Source: Candidatus Lachnoclostridium pullistercoris (lineage in GTDB: Bacteria; Bacillota; Clostridia; Lachnospirales; Lachnospiraceae). Taken from it: DNA of 44,731 nt. Made by a program: the position numbers and the translations under genes. Positions 35,109 through 42,893 of this stretch are shown piece by piece (the first letter of the stretch is position 1; every line of letters begins with the position of its first letter). Below the pieces are notes generated by a model that worked only from the letters and a program-made list of their open reading frames with translations, did not search any database and was not told the origin of the DNA. The stretch covers positions 1-44,731 of the forward strand of contig DWWL01000021.1 of the NCBI GenBank assembly GCA_019119775.1, given 5' to 3'.

Positions 35109-36344
35109 TCACCCCCGTTCAGACATCTCCAGCTTTAAACGGCCGTATTCTGCTGCAAAATCCAGAGCCAGATAATCCGGAACCTCATCCAAATACAGCT
35201 CTAATTCCGCTGCTCTGGCAAAATCTTCGTCTGTCAGTTCTTTCTTCTCTGCTATTTTCTGATATTCATTAAATTTTTTTCTTAGTTCCTCAGACAGCAG
35301 GTCCGCCCCGAAATATCCTTCTACAATTCCTTCATAGGGAAGCTTTGTCAGTCCGTCTTTTACCAGTTTCCCTGTCTCCAGATCATACACCACTGCGTTA
35401 GGCGTAGAGTTGAGAATGAAGGGAGAATGAGTAGTCAAAAGAAACTGAATATTAGGGAACAGTTTCATCAAAATCGGAACAATTTTTTTCTGCAGCTCTA
35501 CATGCAGATGCGACTCAATCTCATCAACCAGCACCAATCCCTCCACATCATACCGTCTTTTGGACTCCATACGCATCATCAAATCCGCCACAATGTCAAA
35601 TACCGCCGCATATCCCATGGACATGGCATTAAAACTGAAGGGCTCCCGGCCATTTTGACTGATGGTAAACTCAAACGTTTCAATGTTAAAATTCAGGGTC
35701 AGAGTTTCATCTTCATAAATCTCTTGAAGCACCCTTTCAAATCTGGAAAACCAATCCTTAATCTCATCCGCCCGCTGCTGATTGCCGCCTGTTCTGGCAA
35801 AGGCTTCCGTTGTCTTCAGATTTACCAAATATTTCACCAGCTGCTGTCCCGGATGTTCCTTTATGGAATACATGGGTTTTAAGTCCACTTTTTCAATATC
35901 CTTGGATATCTGGACCTGGATCTTACGATTATCCCCATAATATGCCAGAATATACTCCCCTTTTTTGTATTTCTCCCGCAGATCTGCGTAAGAGGGAAAC
36001 TCCGCAATTGCGCCGTCCGTCCACCATAAATGTTTCCGTTTAAAAAAATCCAGCAATTTTTGAGCTTTTTTCGCTTCTTCTTTCTCTTCTTCTGTGTTTT
36101 TGGGTCCATTCAATTTTTTCTCATAAAGCTGAATACTAGCCTTGCACTGCTCTTTTGTCTGATATTCCTCAGAAACCACATATTCCAGGAAAGTTTCCAG
36201 CGCCTCCAGCACACTGGTTTTTCCGCTGCCATTTTTTCCGGTCAGAATCAATGTTTTTCTCTTTTCCTCTGAAAGAGGAATATCTATATTCTTTAAATGC
36301 CGGACATGGCAGATATGAAGTGCCGTCATAAACGTAGCGTCCAT
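35109..36344 (-). CDS. AAA/ABC-like ATPase, Septu PtuA-like
   Basis: A 411-aa ATPase of the SMC/OLD-like group. Walker A is GKNGSGKT (36-43), followed by LEALETFLEYV. A charged helical segment (about 66-105, EEEKEEAKKAQKLLDFFKRK) looks coiled. The signature-like region is SMGYAAVFDIVADL (242-255), Walker B VLVDEIE (271-277) and H-loop TTHSPFI (304-310). There is no TOPRIM domain, which excludes classical OLD/Gabija GajA. With the HNH gene immediately downstream, this is the PtuA arrangement. ATG 36344 is chosen because AGAGG is 6 nt upstream; 36347 is equally open. A candidate promoter overlaps the glnN terminator. Retron-type Septu variants have extra genes (reverse transcriptase, msr-msd); none is seen here. 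Confidence 0.86.
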   Translation of the reverse strand: MDATFMTALHICHVRHLKNIDIPLSEEKRKTLILTGKNGSGKTSVLEALETFLEYVVSEEYQTKEQCKASIQLYEKKLNGPKNTEEEKEEAKKAQKLLDFFKRKHLWWTDGAIAEFPSYADLREKYKKGEYILAYYGDNRKIQVQISKDIEKVDLKPMYSIKEHPGQQLVKYLVNLKTTEAFARTGGNQQRADEIKDWFSRFERVLQEIYEDETLTLNFNIETFEFTISQNGREPFSFNAMSMGYAAVFDIVADLMMRMESKRRYDVEGLVLVDEIESHLHVELQKKIVPILMKLFPNIQFLLTTHSPFILNSTPNAVVYDLETGKLVKDGLTKLPYEGIVEGYFGADLLSEELRKKFNEYQKIAEKKELTDEDFARAAELELYLDEVPDYLALDFAAEYGRLKLEMSERG

Positions 36345-36372
36345 CATTCACCTCTCACCAATATATTTATGT

Positions 36373-36401
36373 TCAGTATATTCTTTTCCTGTCTTAAAAA
36401 C
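36373..36401 (-). promoter_or_regulatory. Candidate promoter of the Septu-like pair, overlapping a terminator
   Basis: On the minus strand TTGTTT (36396-36401), a 17-bp spacer and TATACT (36373-36378) lie about 30 bp before the ATPase start. The -35 box is part of the T-tract that ends the glnN terminator. Confidence 0.55.
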
Positions 36402-36447
36402 AAGAGGCTGGCGGGGAAAGCCCTCTTCGCTTTCCCCGCCAGCCTCT
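36401..36447 (-). terminator. Rho-independent terminator of glnN
   Basis: A stem of about 18 bp (AGAGGCTGGCGGGGAAAG with its complement) is followed by TGTTTTT on the minus strand, 57 bp after the glnN stop. It is one of the strongest terminators in the window. Confidence 0.9.
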
Positions 36448-36503
36448 ATAAAACCGCCGCTGTCCTGTCAGGGCAGCCTCATGCCCCCTCAGGACACGGC
36501 CGC

Positions 36504-38621
36504 TTACACCTCAAACAGCAGGTCGCCGTAGGACGGCATCGGCCACAGATCCTTGTCCACGATCCGCTCCAGAATGTCTACCGGGCGGCGCAGCTCCTCC
36601 ATAGCGGGAACCAGCCGCTCTCTGCAGGCCCACGCCCGCTCCTTCGCGCTGCGGATCGACTTGCACTCCTCCTGAAGAGCCACCAGCTTGCTGTGGGCCG
36701 CTTTGATCTCTGCCAGGCGGGCAGAGGCCTCAACCAGAAGATCATGCTGCACTGCAGTGTCCGCCTCGGGGCACACATTCTGCACCTTCGCCATGGAATC
36801 CGCCAGGCGGGCCACATAGCGGATGATAGCCGGAATGATCTGCTTTCCGGCAATGTTGGTCATGGCCAGCGCCTCGATATGGATGATCTTGGAATAGGAA
36901 TCATACTCTACTTCCGCCCTGGATTCCAGCTCGGCTCTGGTGTATACATGGAACGTCTCAAACAGCTTCACAGCCTTCTCCGTGGTAAGCGCCGGGATCG
37001 CCTCCACCATACAGGAAATATTGGGAAGCCCCCTCTTCTCGGCCTCCTTCACCCAGGCGCTGGAATAGCCGTTTCCATTGAAAATAATCCGGCGGTGCTC
37101 TGTAAACAGCTTCTTGATCAGGTCATGAACCGCCATCTGGAAGTCCTCGGCCTTCTCCAGTTCATCTGCCGCCTCCTTAAACGCCTCCGCCACGATGGTA
37201 TTCAACACCACGTTGGAGGGAGCCACAGAATCGGAGGAGCCTACCATGCGGAACTCAAACTTGTTGTTGGTAAACGCAAACGGCGAGGTGCGGTTGCGGT
37301 CCGTCACATCCTGATCCAGATCCGGCAGCATGGCCACTCCCGTCTTCAGCGTTCCGCCCTGCTTGGAATGGGTCGCCTCTCCAGTGTCGCAGAGCTGGCT
37401 GATCACGTCCTCCAGCTGATCTCCCAGGAATACGGAAATGATTGCAGGCGGCGCCTCATTTCCGCCCAGGCGGGAATCATTGCCCACATCGGAAGCTGAC
37501 TCCCGGAGCAGATCCGCGTGCACATCCACAGCCTTTAAAATGCAGGCCAGGACCAGCAGAAACTGTACGTTGTCGTGGGGGGTATCTCCCGGGTTCAGCA
37601 GATTAATGCCGTCATCCGTCGTCAGGGACCAGTTGTTGTGCTTTCCGGAACCGTTGACGCCGGCAAAGGGCTTCTCGTGAAGCAGGCAGGTGAGCCCGTG
37701 GCGCTCCGCCACCTTCTTTAACGTCTCCATGATCATCTGGTTGTGGTCTACCGCCAGATTGACCTGGGCATAAATAGGAGCCAGCTCGTGCTGGGCCGGG
37801 GCTGCCTCATTGTGCTGGGTCTTCGCCGTCACGCCCAGTTTCCACAGCTCCTGATTCACCTCATTCATAAAAGAGCCGATCCGCTCCTGGATCGCACCGT
37901 AGTAGTGATCGTCCAGCTCCTGTCCCTTGGGCGGCATGGCGCCGAACAGCGTCCGTCCGGTGTAAATCAGATCTTTCCGCTTTAAATATTTCTCCCGGTC
38001 TACGAGAAAATACTCCTGCTCCGGACCAACAGAGGGGACCACCCGCGTGGAAGTCTGGTTGCCGAACAGCCGCAGAATCCTCAGAGACTGCTCATTGATT
38101 GCCTGCATGGAGCGGAGCAGAGGCGTCTTCTGATCCAGAGCCTCGCCCTTGTAAGAGCAGAACGCCGTGGGGATGCAGAGCGTCACTCCGATGGCATCCT
38201 CCCTCAGAAACGCAGGGGACGTGCAGTCCCAGGCTGTGTATCCTCTGGCCTCAAATGTGGCTCTCAGGCCGCCGGAAGGAAAAGAAGAAGCATCCGCCTC
38301 TCCTTTGATCAGCTCCTTGCCGGAAAATTCCATGATGACTTTTCCATCCGGGCCGGGAGCGGAAATAAAGGAGTCGTGCTTTTCCGCCGTCACTCCCGTC
38401 AGCGGCTGAAACCAGTGGGTATAGTGGGTGGCGCCCCGCTCAATGGCCCAGTCCTTCATGGCATGAGCCACCACGTCAGCGATGGACGGGTCCAGCTCAG
38501 CCCCTTTCTCAATGGTCTGCTTCAGTTTCTTAAACACGCTTTTGGGCAGACGTTCCCTCATAACGCTCTCGTTAAATACATTTTTCCCAAACACTTCCGA
38601 TATGTTGATCCGTTCGCTCAT
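36504..38621 (-). CDS. glnN: Glutamine synthetase type III
   Basis: A 705-aa GSIII from ATG 38621 ([19 protein letters not shown], after GGAGAGG); the frame to 38690 has no better site. It makes glutamine from glutamate, ammonia and ATP. Family blocks are [20 protein letters not shown] near the N-terminus, [83 protein letters not shown] (catalytic loop), and [20 protein letters not shown]. Length near 700 aa separates it from the GSI type (about 450 aa). It lies downstream of fba but is separated by a terminator, and an inverted repeat precedes it that may be regulatory. Confidence 0.96.
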   Translation of the reverse strand: MSERINISEVFGKNVFNESVMRERLPKSVFKKLKQTIEKGAELDPSIADVVAHAMKDWAIERGATHYTHWFQPLTGVTAEKHDSFISAPGPDGKVIMEFSGKELIKGEADASSFPSGGLRATFEARGYTAWDCTSPAFLREDAIGVTLCIPTAFCSYKGEALDQKTPLLRSMQAINEQSLRILRLFGNQTSTRVVPSVGPEQEYFLVDREKYLKRKDLIYTGRTLFGAMPPKGQELDDHYYGAIQERIGSFMNEVNQELWKLGVTAKTQHNEAAPAQHELAPIYAQVNLAVDHNQMIMETLKKVAERHGLTCLLHEKPFAGVNGSGKHNNWSLTTDDGINLLNPGDTPHDNVQFLLVLACILKAVDVHADLLRESASDVGNDSRLGGNEAPPAIISVFLGDQLEDVISQLCDTGEATHSKQGGTLKTGVAMLPDLDQDVTDRNRTSPFAFTNNKFEFRMVGSSDSVAPSNVVLNTIVAEAFKEAADELEKAEDFQMAVHDLIKKLFTEHRRIIFNGNGYSSAWVKEAEKRGLPNISCMVEAIPALTTEKAVKLFETFHVYTRAELESRAEVEYDSYSKIIHIEALAMTNIAGKQIIPAIIRYVARLADSMAKVQNVCPEADTAVQHDLLVEASARLAEIKAAHSKLVALQEECKSIRSAKERAWACRERLVPAMEELRRPVDILERIVDKDLWPMPSYGDLLFEV

Positions 38622-38681
38622 TCTCTCTTCCTCTCCTATGATTTCCAGAACCGTTTTCCCGCAGAAATATTTCAGCGTTCC

Positions 38682-38718
38682 ATCAGACAATATGAGTATT
38701 CTTCATATTTTGTCTGAT
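38682..38718 (-). promoter_or_regulatory. Long inverted repeat upstream of glnN
   Basis: ATCAGACAATATGA (38682-38695) faces TCATATTTTGTCTGAT (38703-38718) across a 7-nt spacer: 14 pairs with a 2-nt bulge. It is 61 bp before the glnN start and 12 bp past the fba terminator. It could be an operator or a leader hairpin for nitrogen control. I cannot match it to a known riboswitch or T-box. Confidence 0.45.
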
Positions 38719-38730
38719 ATTTCGCAAGAA

Positions 38731-38762
38731 AAGACGTCCTTTCCTTTGGGAAAGAACGTCTT
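38731..38762 (-). terminator. Rho-independent terminator of fba
   Basis: A 14-bp stem on the minus strand (AAGACGTTCTTTCC with GGAAAGGACGTCTT, one G-T pair) has a 4-nt loop and is followed by TTCTT, 23 bp after the stop. Confidence 0.75.
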
Positions 38763-38785
38763 CGTCCGCTTACTTTCATTCAATT

Positions 38786-39649
38786 TCAGGCTTTTCCAAC
38801 GGAACCGAACAGCTCCATCTTCTCTTTCACTGTCTCCTTGATGGCCTCTGCGCCGGGAGCCAGGAGTTTTCTCGGGTCAAAGCCCTTGCCCTGCAGATCC
38901 TTGCCAGCCTCGATGTACTTTCTCGTGGCTGCTGCGAAGGACAGCTGGCACTCTGTATTTACGTTGATCTTTGCAACGCCCAGGCTGATCGCCTTCTTGA
39001 TCATGTCTTCCGGAATTCCGGTGCCGCCGTGAAGTACAAGAGGCATATCTCCAACTGCCTTCTTAACTTCCTCAAGTACGTCAAAACGAAGTCCCGGCCA
39101 GTTCTCCGGATACTGTCCGTGAATGTTGCCGATGCCGGCAGCCAGCATGTCCACGCCCAGATCTGCGATCTTCTTGCACTCTGCCGGATCTGCGCACTCG
39201 CCCATGCCTACAACGCCGTCTTCCTCGCCGCCGATTGAGCCAACCTCTGCCTCCAGGGACATTCCCTTCTCAGCACAGATCTTAACTAATTCACGGGTCT
39301 TCTCAACGTTCTCCTCGATCGGATAGTGAGAGCCGTCGAACATGATGGAGGAGAATCCTGCCTCGATGCACTTGTAGCAGCCCTCGTAAGTGCCGTGATC
39401 CAGATGAAGGGCAACAGGAACTGTGATGCCTAACTCCTCGATCATTGCCTTTACCATTGCAGAAACGGTCTTGAAACCGGTCATATATTTTCCTGCGCCC
39501 TCGGAAACTCCCAGGATAACCGGGGATTTTAACTCCTCTGCAGTGAGCAGGATGGATTTGGTCCATTCCAGGTTGTTGATGTTAAACTGACCTACGGCGT
39601 ACTTGCCGTCTCTTGCTTTTTCAAGCATTTCTTTTGCTGAAACTAACAT
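38786..39649 (-). CDS. fba: Fructose-bisphosphate aldolase, class II
   Basis: A 287-aa zinc-dependent aldolase of glycolysis and gluconeogenesis. It starts MLVSAKEMLEKARDGKYAVGQFNINN. The first metal block is VALHLDHGTYEGC with catalytic Asp and zinc His, followed by FSSIMFDGSHYPIEENVEKT, LEAEVGSIGGEEDG (Glu), GNIHGQYP (zinc His), LVLHGGTGIPEDMIKKAI (zinc His, phosphate loop) and KINVNTECQ. This is the Fba/GatY-KbaY-type class II pattern, with FBP aldolase preferred from its context-independent housekeeping look. Codon use is strongly biased to frequent codons compared with neighbours, consistent with high expression. It has its own candidate promoter, RBS GGAGGTG and terminator. Confidence 0.94.
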   Translation of the reverse strand: MLVSAKEMLEKARDGKYAVGQFNINNLEWTKSILLTAEELKSPVILGVSEGAGKYMTGFKTVSAMVKAMIEELGITVPVALHLDHGTYEGCYKCIEAGFSSIMFDGSHYPIEENVEKTRELVKICAEKGMSLEAEVGSIGGEEDGVVGMGECADPAECKKIADLGVDMLAAGIGNIHGQYPENWPGLRFDVLEEVKKAVGDMPLVLHGGTGIPEDMIKKAISLGVAKINVNTECQLSFAAATRKYIEAGKDLQGKGFDPRKLLAPGAEAIKETVKEKMELFGSVGKA

Positions 39650-39697
39650 AATATTAGCACCTCCAATGAATGAAATGTATGATACATTCTGCTCACA

Positions 39698-39726
39698 ATC
39701 ATAACATATTTTTTCCTGTTTGAGAA
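39698..39726 (-). promoter_or_regulatory. Candidate sigma-A promoter of fba
   Basis: On the minus strand TTCTCA (39721-39726), a 17-bp spacer and TATGAT (39698-39703) lie about 50 bp before the fba start. The -35 matches only 4 of 6 bases. Confidence 0.42.
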
Positions 39727-39752
39727 GAGGAGAACGAGAATTTATTCCAACA

Positions 39753-39903
39753 GTTCAGACGGCGGCCGGCCGGGGACAAAATCAGGCGTCAAGCTCGCTT
39801 GTAAGCCTGATTTTATCCCTGGCCAGCCATCGGATGAATATCCGATGCTTCCGGCCCGGCCTAAGTCCGGGCCGGAAGACGCCGCCGGAACTCCCGCCTG
39901 AAC
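39753..39903 (+). repeat. Three-hairpin dispersed element, copy A
   Basis: Reading the plus strand: end sequence GTTCAGACGGCGG (39753), stem 1 of 21 bp with three imperfect pairs around the loop CGTCAAGCTCGCTTGTAAG, hairpin 2 CATCGGAT-GAAT-ATCCGATG (39828-39847), and hairpin 3 CTTCCGGCCCGG with its perfect complement (39848-39878). The right end is less clear: CCGCCTGAAC at 39903 or the better match GCCGTCTGAAC ending at 39939. Copy B at 44591-44731 has the same ends, loop and hairpin 2, but different stem 1 and stem 3 sequences that still pair. This element fills most of the gap between ytvI and fba. Confidence 0.85.
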
Positions 39904-40015
39904 CTCCATCCAGACCGCCGTCCGAACTGCCGTCTGAACCTCCATCCGGACCGCCGCCACCCAGACCGCCGCCACCCAGACCGCCGCCGCCCGAACTCCC
40001 GCCATTTCCCGTCAC
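39782..40015 (-). CDS. Possible glycine-rich small protein ending inside the repeat element
   Basis: An open frame of 77 codons begins at GTG 40015, overlapping the ytvI stop by 4 bp (GTGA). Its first half is GGGGLGGGGLGGGGPDGG-type repeats with Ser and Asp; its second half (RKHRIFIRWLARDKIRL, then TSELDA) is encoded by dispersed element copy A. Copy B gives a related peptide in the same relative frame (KKHRMSIRCVN..., LLTSELD). It may be a real coupled small protein, or a chance frame created when the element inserted behind ytvI; the Gly-rich DNA is also a simple repeat. I favour the second. Confidence 0.3.
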   Translation of the reverse strand: MTGNGGSSGGGGLGGGGLGGGGPDGGSDGSSDGGLDGGSGGSSGGVFRPGLRPGRKHRIFIRWLARDKIRLTSELDA

Positions 40016-41097
40016 CGGCGCTCCTCCCCCATCCAGGACTCTTCCGCCGCATCCACCAGATCCTCGATCAGGATCAGGCCCACCGGCCCCAGAATAAACC
40101 CCAGAAAGCCGAACAGCTGCCAGCCCACGTAGATGGAGGCCAGGGACTCCAAAGGCGTCAGACCGATCTCATTTCCCATGATCCTGGCCTCAAGAAATTC
40201 CCTCAGGAAGTAGCAGACCAGATACAGCACCGCCAGCCCGGCGGCCCGTCCCCACTGGCCGCCCGCCGCCAGCACCAGCGCCCACGGCAGCAGCACCGTC
40301 CCGGTGCCGATCACCGGGAGAGCATCCAGAAAGCCGATGAGAATCCCCAGTATAATATAGTAGGGACTGCCGAGAAGCCACAGACCGGCGGAGCACACGG
40401 CAATGGTCAGGGCCAGCGTGCAGCCCTGAGTCTTTAAGTACGCTTTTCCCGCAGCGGCCAGACGGTTTCCGATCAAGGCGTACTCCCGCCGGAAGATCGA
40501 ATTGTCCCGTCGCCTCCTCAAATCGTCCATCTCCTCCAGCGTGAGGATGGTGGCGAGAAAAAACAGCACCCACACCACAAGAAGTTCGATCGTCCACTCC
40601 AGAAAAGCCATGGAATTTTCCATGAGAAACGGCATAGCCGCCTGCTTCAGAGTTTCCGTCAGCCCCATTAACATCTCCCGCACCGCTGCCACCAGGCAGT
40701 CAGGGCGCAGGCTGAAAAATTCCTCCACACTGTGGCATTTTCCGGTGAGCCAGACATCCAGGGCCCCGATCCAGCCGGGAAGCCTCTCCGAGATCATCAC
40801 CGCCTCCTGGCCCAGTTTCCGCAGGCCCCAGTAGGCCAGGCCCCCACCCCCGGCCGCGAGAACCACAAGCTCTGCCGCGCCCGCGGCTCCCACCGGCAGC
40901 CGGCGCTGTTTTCCGCCGAAGGAAACGGTCAGCCGGCGGCTGATCCACCGGGCCGACGGCCTCAGGATCAGAGCCATCATATATGCAGCCAAAAAAGGAA
41001 TTACGAGAGGCAGCAGGTATTGAAAACCCACATACACCGATCCCGTAATTCCCGTGATCAAAAAAATTTTCTTCAGTTTCTTGCTCGGTTTGACCAT
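40012..41097 (-). CDS. ytvI: YtvI-type membrane protein (AI-2E transporter superfamily)
   Basis: A 361-aa membrane protein from ATG 41097 (MVKPSKKLKKIFLITGITGSVYVGFQYLLPLVIPFLAAYMMALILRP without break; AGGTGG upstream). It has about eight helices: two at the N-terminus, one around 70-85, then a long amphipathic middle region and five in the C-terminal half ending ILGPVGLILIEDLVDAAEESW. The C-terminal part (YFLREFLEARIMGNEIGLTPLESLASIYVGWQLFGFLGFILGPVG) is the conserved core of the AI-2E/PerM family, and the sequence most resembles the sporulation protein YtvI. It supports a spore-forming host. Its precise transport role is unknown. The downstream Gly-rich stretch and dispersed element follow directly. 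Confidence 0.85.
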   Translation of the reverse strand: MVKPSKKLKKIFLITGITGSVYVGFQYLLPLVIPFLAAYMMALILRPSARWISRRLTVSFGGKQRRLPVGAAGAAELVVLAAGGGGLAYWGLRKLGQEAVMISERLPGWIGALDVWLTGKCHSVEEFFSLRPDCLVAAVREMLMGLTETLKQAAMPFLMENSMAFLEWTIELLVVWVLFFLATILTLEEMDDLRRRRDNSIFRREYALIGNRLAAAGKAYLKTQGCTLALTIAVCSAGLWLLGSPYYIILGILIGFLDALPVIGTGTVLLPWALVLAAGGQWGRAAGLAVLYLVCYFLREFLEARIMGNEIGLTPLESLASIYVGWQLFGFLGFILGPVGLILIEDLVDAAEESWMGEERR

Positions 41098-41179
41098 GGC
41101 TCCCACCTGTTTCTGATTTGTACTTCCTTTGTACAGTCTCTAGTATGAAACGCGGCGTGGGAAAATATTCTTCCATTTT

Positions 41180-41947
41180 TTACATCAGACGGCCGGAAAA
41201 CGGCTCCTCATCAGCCCAAAACCTGGCAAACGCCCCCGACTCCGGCTTCTTTTCAAATTTCATCCGCTTTCCCGTAACCGGATGAGTGAATTCCAGGCGG
41301 AACGCCCAGAGCGCCAGGGGATCTCTGCGGACAGATCTTCTCTTCAGATAACCGCCTTCCGCCTGCTCTGTCTCCCGTTTTTTTCCATTTCCGTATTTTT
41401 CATCTCCCCACAGGGGAAAACCCCTGGAGGCAAACTGGACCCGGATCTGGTGATGCCGCCCGGTGAGCAGATGGATCTCTGCCAGGGAAACCGGTTCTCC
41501 ATCCAGACTTCCTCGGCCCGCCGCACGGTATTCCAGCTCGGCCCGCCTGGCTCCCTCCGTCCCTTTATCCACCACCCGGGACGTGTTGGTTTTTCCATCT
41601 TTCAACAGGAAATCCACAAAGTTACCCACATTATCCACAAGTTTTCCACATACGATTGCCATGTAATATTTTTCCATTTCCCCGTTCTGAACCTGCCTGC
41701 TTAAAGAAGCTGCGGCCTGTCTGGTCTTCGCGTAGACCATGACGCCTCCCACCGGCTTGTCCAGCCTGTGGATAACTCCCACATAAGGTTCCTCACGTTT
41801 TCCAGACTGGTTCGTGGATAATTTGTGGATATGTTTTTTGATCTCGCTCACCATATCCGGCTCCAGTTTTCTCGTGGACTGGGACTCCAGACCCACCGGC
41901 TTTTCCGCCACGATGATACTTTGATCTTCAAATAAAATATTCAGCAT
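41180..41947 (-). CDS. RluA-family 23S rRNA/tRNA pseudouridine synthase
   Basis: From ATG 41947 (MLNILFEDQSIIVAEKPVGL) it is 255 aa; CGGAGA lies just upstream, and the frame runs further to 42187 without family similarity. The catalytic block is HRLDKPVGG at 60-68, with Asp63 the nucleophile. KYYMAIVCGK, LTGRHHQIRVQFASRGFPLWGDEKYG and LWAFRLEFTHPVTGKR are the other conserved parts of RluA/C/D-type enzymes. There is no N-terminal S4 domain, so it is a short form like RluA or TruC. The target uridine cannot be assigned. It is divergent from the hemolysin-III gene, with a 120-bp shared upstream region. Confidence 0.9.
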   Translation of the reverse strand: MLNILFEDQSIIVAEKPVGLESQSTRKLEPDMVSEIKKHIHKLSTNQSGKREEPYVGVIHRLDKPVGGVMVYAKTRQAAASLSRQVQNGEMEKYYMAIVCGKLVDNVGNFVDFLLKDGKTNTSRVVDKGTEGARRAELEYRAAGRGSLDGEPVSLAEIHLLTGRHHQIRVQFASRGFPLWGDEKYGNGKKRETEQAEGGYLKRRSVRRDPLALWAFRLEFTHPVTGKRMKFEKKPESGAFARFWADEEPFSGRLM

Positions 41948-41961
41948 ATCTCCGGCACCTC

Positions 41962-41990
41962 TTGACTTTCCGCATACGCAGTAGTATAGT
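41962..41990 (+). promoter_or_regulatory. Sigma-A promoter of the hemolysin-III gene
   Basis: TTGACT (41962-41967), 17-bp spacer, TATAGT (41985-41990), about 75 bp before the ATG. The leader has a small inverted repeat, TGTAGT-7 nt-ACTACA, near 42007-42025. Confidence 0.72.
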
Positions 41991-42067
41991 ATAAGAAATT
42001 TTATAATGTAGTTTTGATTACTACATGTAATAGTTATGTTTTTCCACCTTAAAAGGAGGCGTTTTTT

Positions 42068-42718
42068 ATGAAATTTCACATAAAAGATCCCGGCAGCGCC
42101 ATCACCCATTTCATCGGCATGGTCCTGGCCTTTTTCTCCGCCTTTCCTCTGCTTGTCAAGGCAGCTGCGGAACCGGGAAAGCTCCATGTGACCGCCCTGG
42201 CCATTTTTATCGTCAGTATGATTTTACTATATGCGGCCAGCACCGTCTACCATACCCTGGATATTTCTCCCAGGATCAACAAGCTGCTCAAAAAGATCGA
42301 CCATATGATGATCTTCGTGCTCATCGCCGGCACCTACACTCCCGTGTGTCTGATCACCTTAGGTGACTCCACCGGCTGGCACCTGCTGGGTCTGGTGTGG
42401 GCCATCGCCGCGGCCGGAATCCTGATCAAAGCTTTCTGGGTGACCTGCCCCAAATGGTTTTCTTCCATGATCTACATCGCCATGGGCTGGGTCTGCGTCC
42501 TGGCCATGAAAAAGATCATCGCGGCTCTTCCCCCGGCGGCCTTCGGCTGGCTGCTGGCGGGCGGCATCATCTACACCATCGGCGGCGTCATTTACGCCCT
42601 CAAGCTGCCGCTCTTTAATTCCAGGCACAAAAACTTCGGCAGCCACGAGATCTTCCACCTGTTTGTCATGGGCGGAAGCCTCTGCCACTATATCGTGATG
42701 TACCAGTTTGTAGCCTGA
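42068..42718 (+). CDS. Hemolysin III / TrhA family membrane protein
   Basis: A 216-aa protein with seven transmembrane helices, related to the PAQR receptor superfamily. It begins KDPGSAITHFIGMVLAF, and later carries AASTVYHTLD (conserved Ser and His), KIDHMMIFVLIAGTYTPVCL (Asp), and the C-terminal HEIFHLFVMGGSLCHY (His triad). These residues form the zinc site conserved in PAQR/HlyIII proteins. In bacteria the family affects membrane lipid homeostasis; true hemolytic activity is doubtful. AGGAGG lies 8 nt before ATG 42068, and a promoter is visible upstream. It ends facing the NlpC/P60 lipoprotein gene across a bidirectional terminator. Confidence 0.93.
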   Translation: MKFHIKDPGSAITHFIGMVLAFFSAFPLLVKAAAEPGKLHVTALAIFIVSMILLYAASTVYHTLDISPRINKLLKKIDHMMIFVLIAGTYTPVCLITLGDSTGWHLLGLVWAIAAAGILIKAFWVTCPKWFSSMIYIAMGWVCVLAMKKIIAALPPAAFGWLLAGGIIYTIGGVIYALKLPLFNSRHKNFGSHEIFHLFVMGGSLCHYIVMYQFVA

Positions 42719-42790
42719 ATGGCCGGGATATTAGCCCCCGGATCCCTCCGGCGTTCGGCGCAGCGCATTTTCCATCATTTATATCATTGC

Positions 42791-42862
42791 ATACAAAAGG
42801 ACCCCGCAGGCGGAAATATTTCTCAGAAACATTTCGCTCCCGCCTGCGGGGTCCTTTTGTAT
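42791..42862. terminator. Bidirectional terminator between convergent genes
   Basis: A perfect 22-bp stem (ATACAAAAGGACCCCGCAGG...) with AAAA/TTTT inside its outer part gives T-runs in both directions. It lies between the hemolysin-III gene and the lipoprotein gene. Confidence 0.9.
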
Positions 42863-42893
42863 GTCTGTTTTCACCGGTCAGATAAGGAATATC

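Noticed and set aside
34445..36344. Gabija, OLD or retron-Septu alternative for the ATPase/HNH pair
   Set aside because: No TOPRIM domain, no UvrD-like helicase, no reverse transcriptase and no msr-msd-like region are found nearby. The CxxC-flanked HNH fits PtuB best.
42068..42718. Reading the hemolysin-III protein as a toxin or virulence factor
   Set aside because: The family is a seven-helix PAQR-like membrane protein found in many harmless bacteria; the name is historical.
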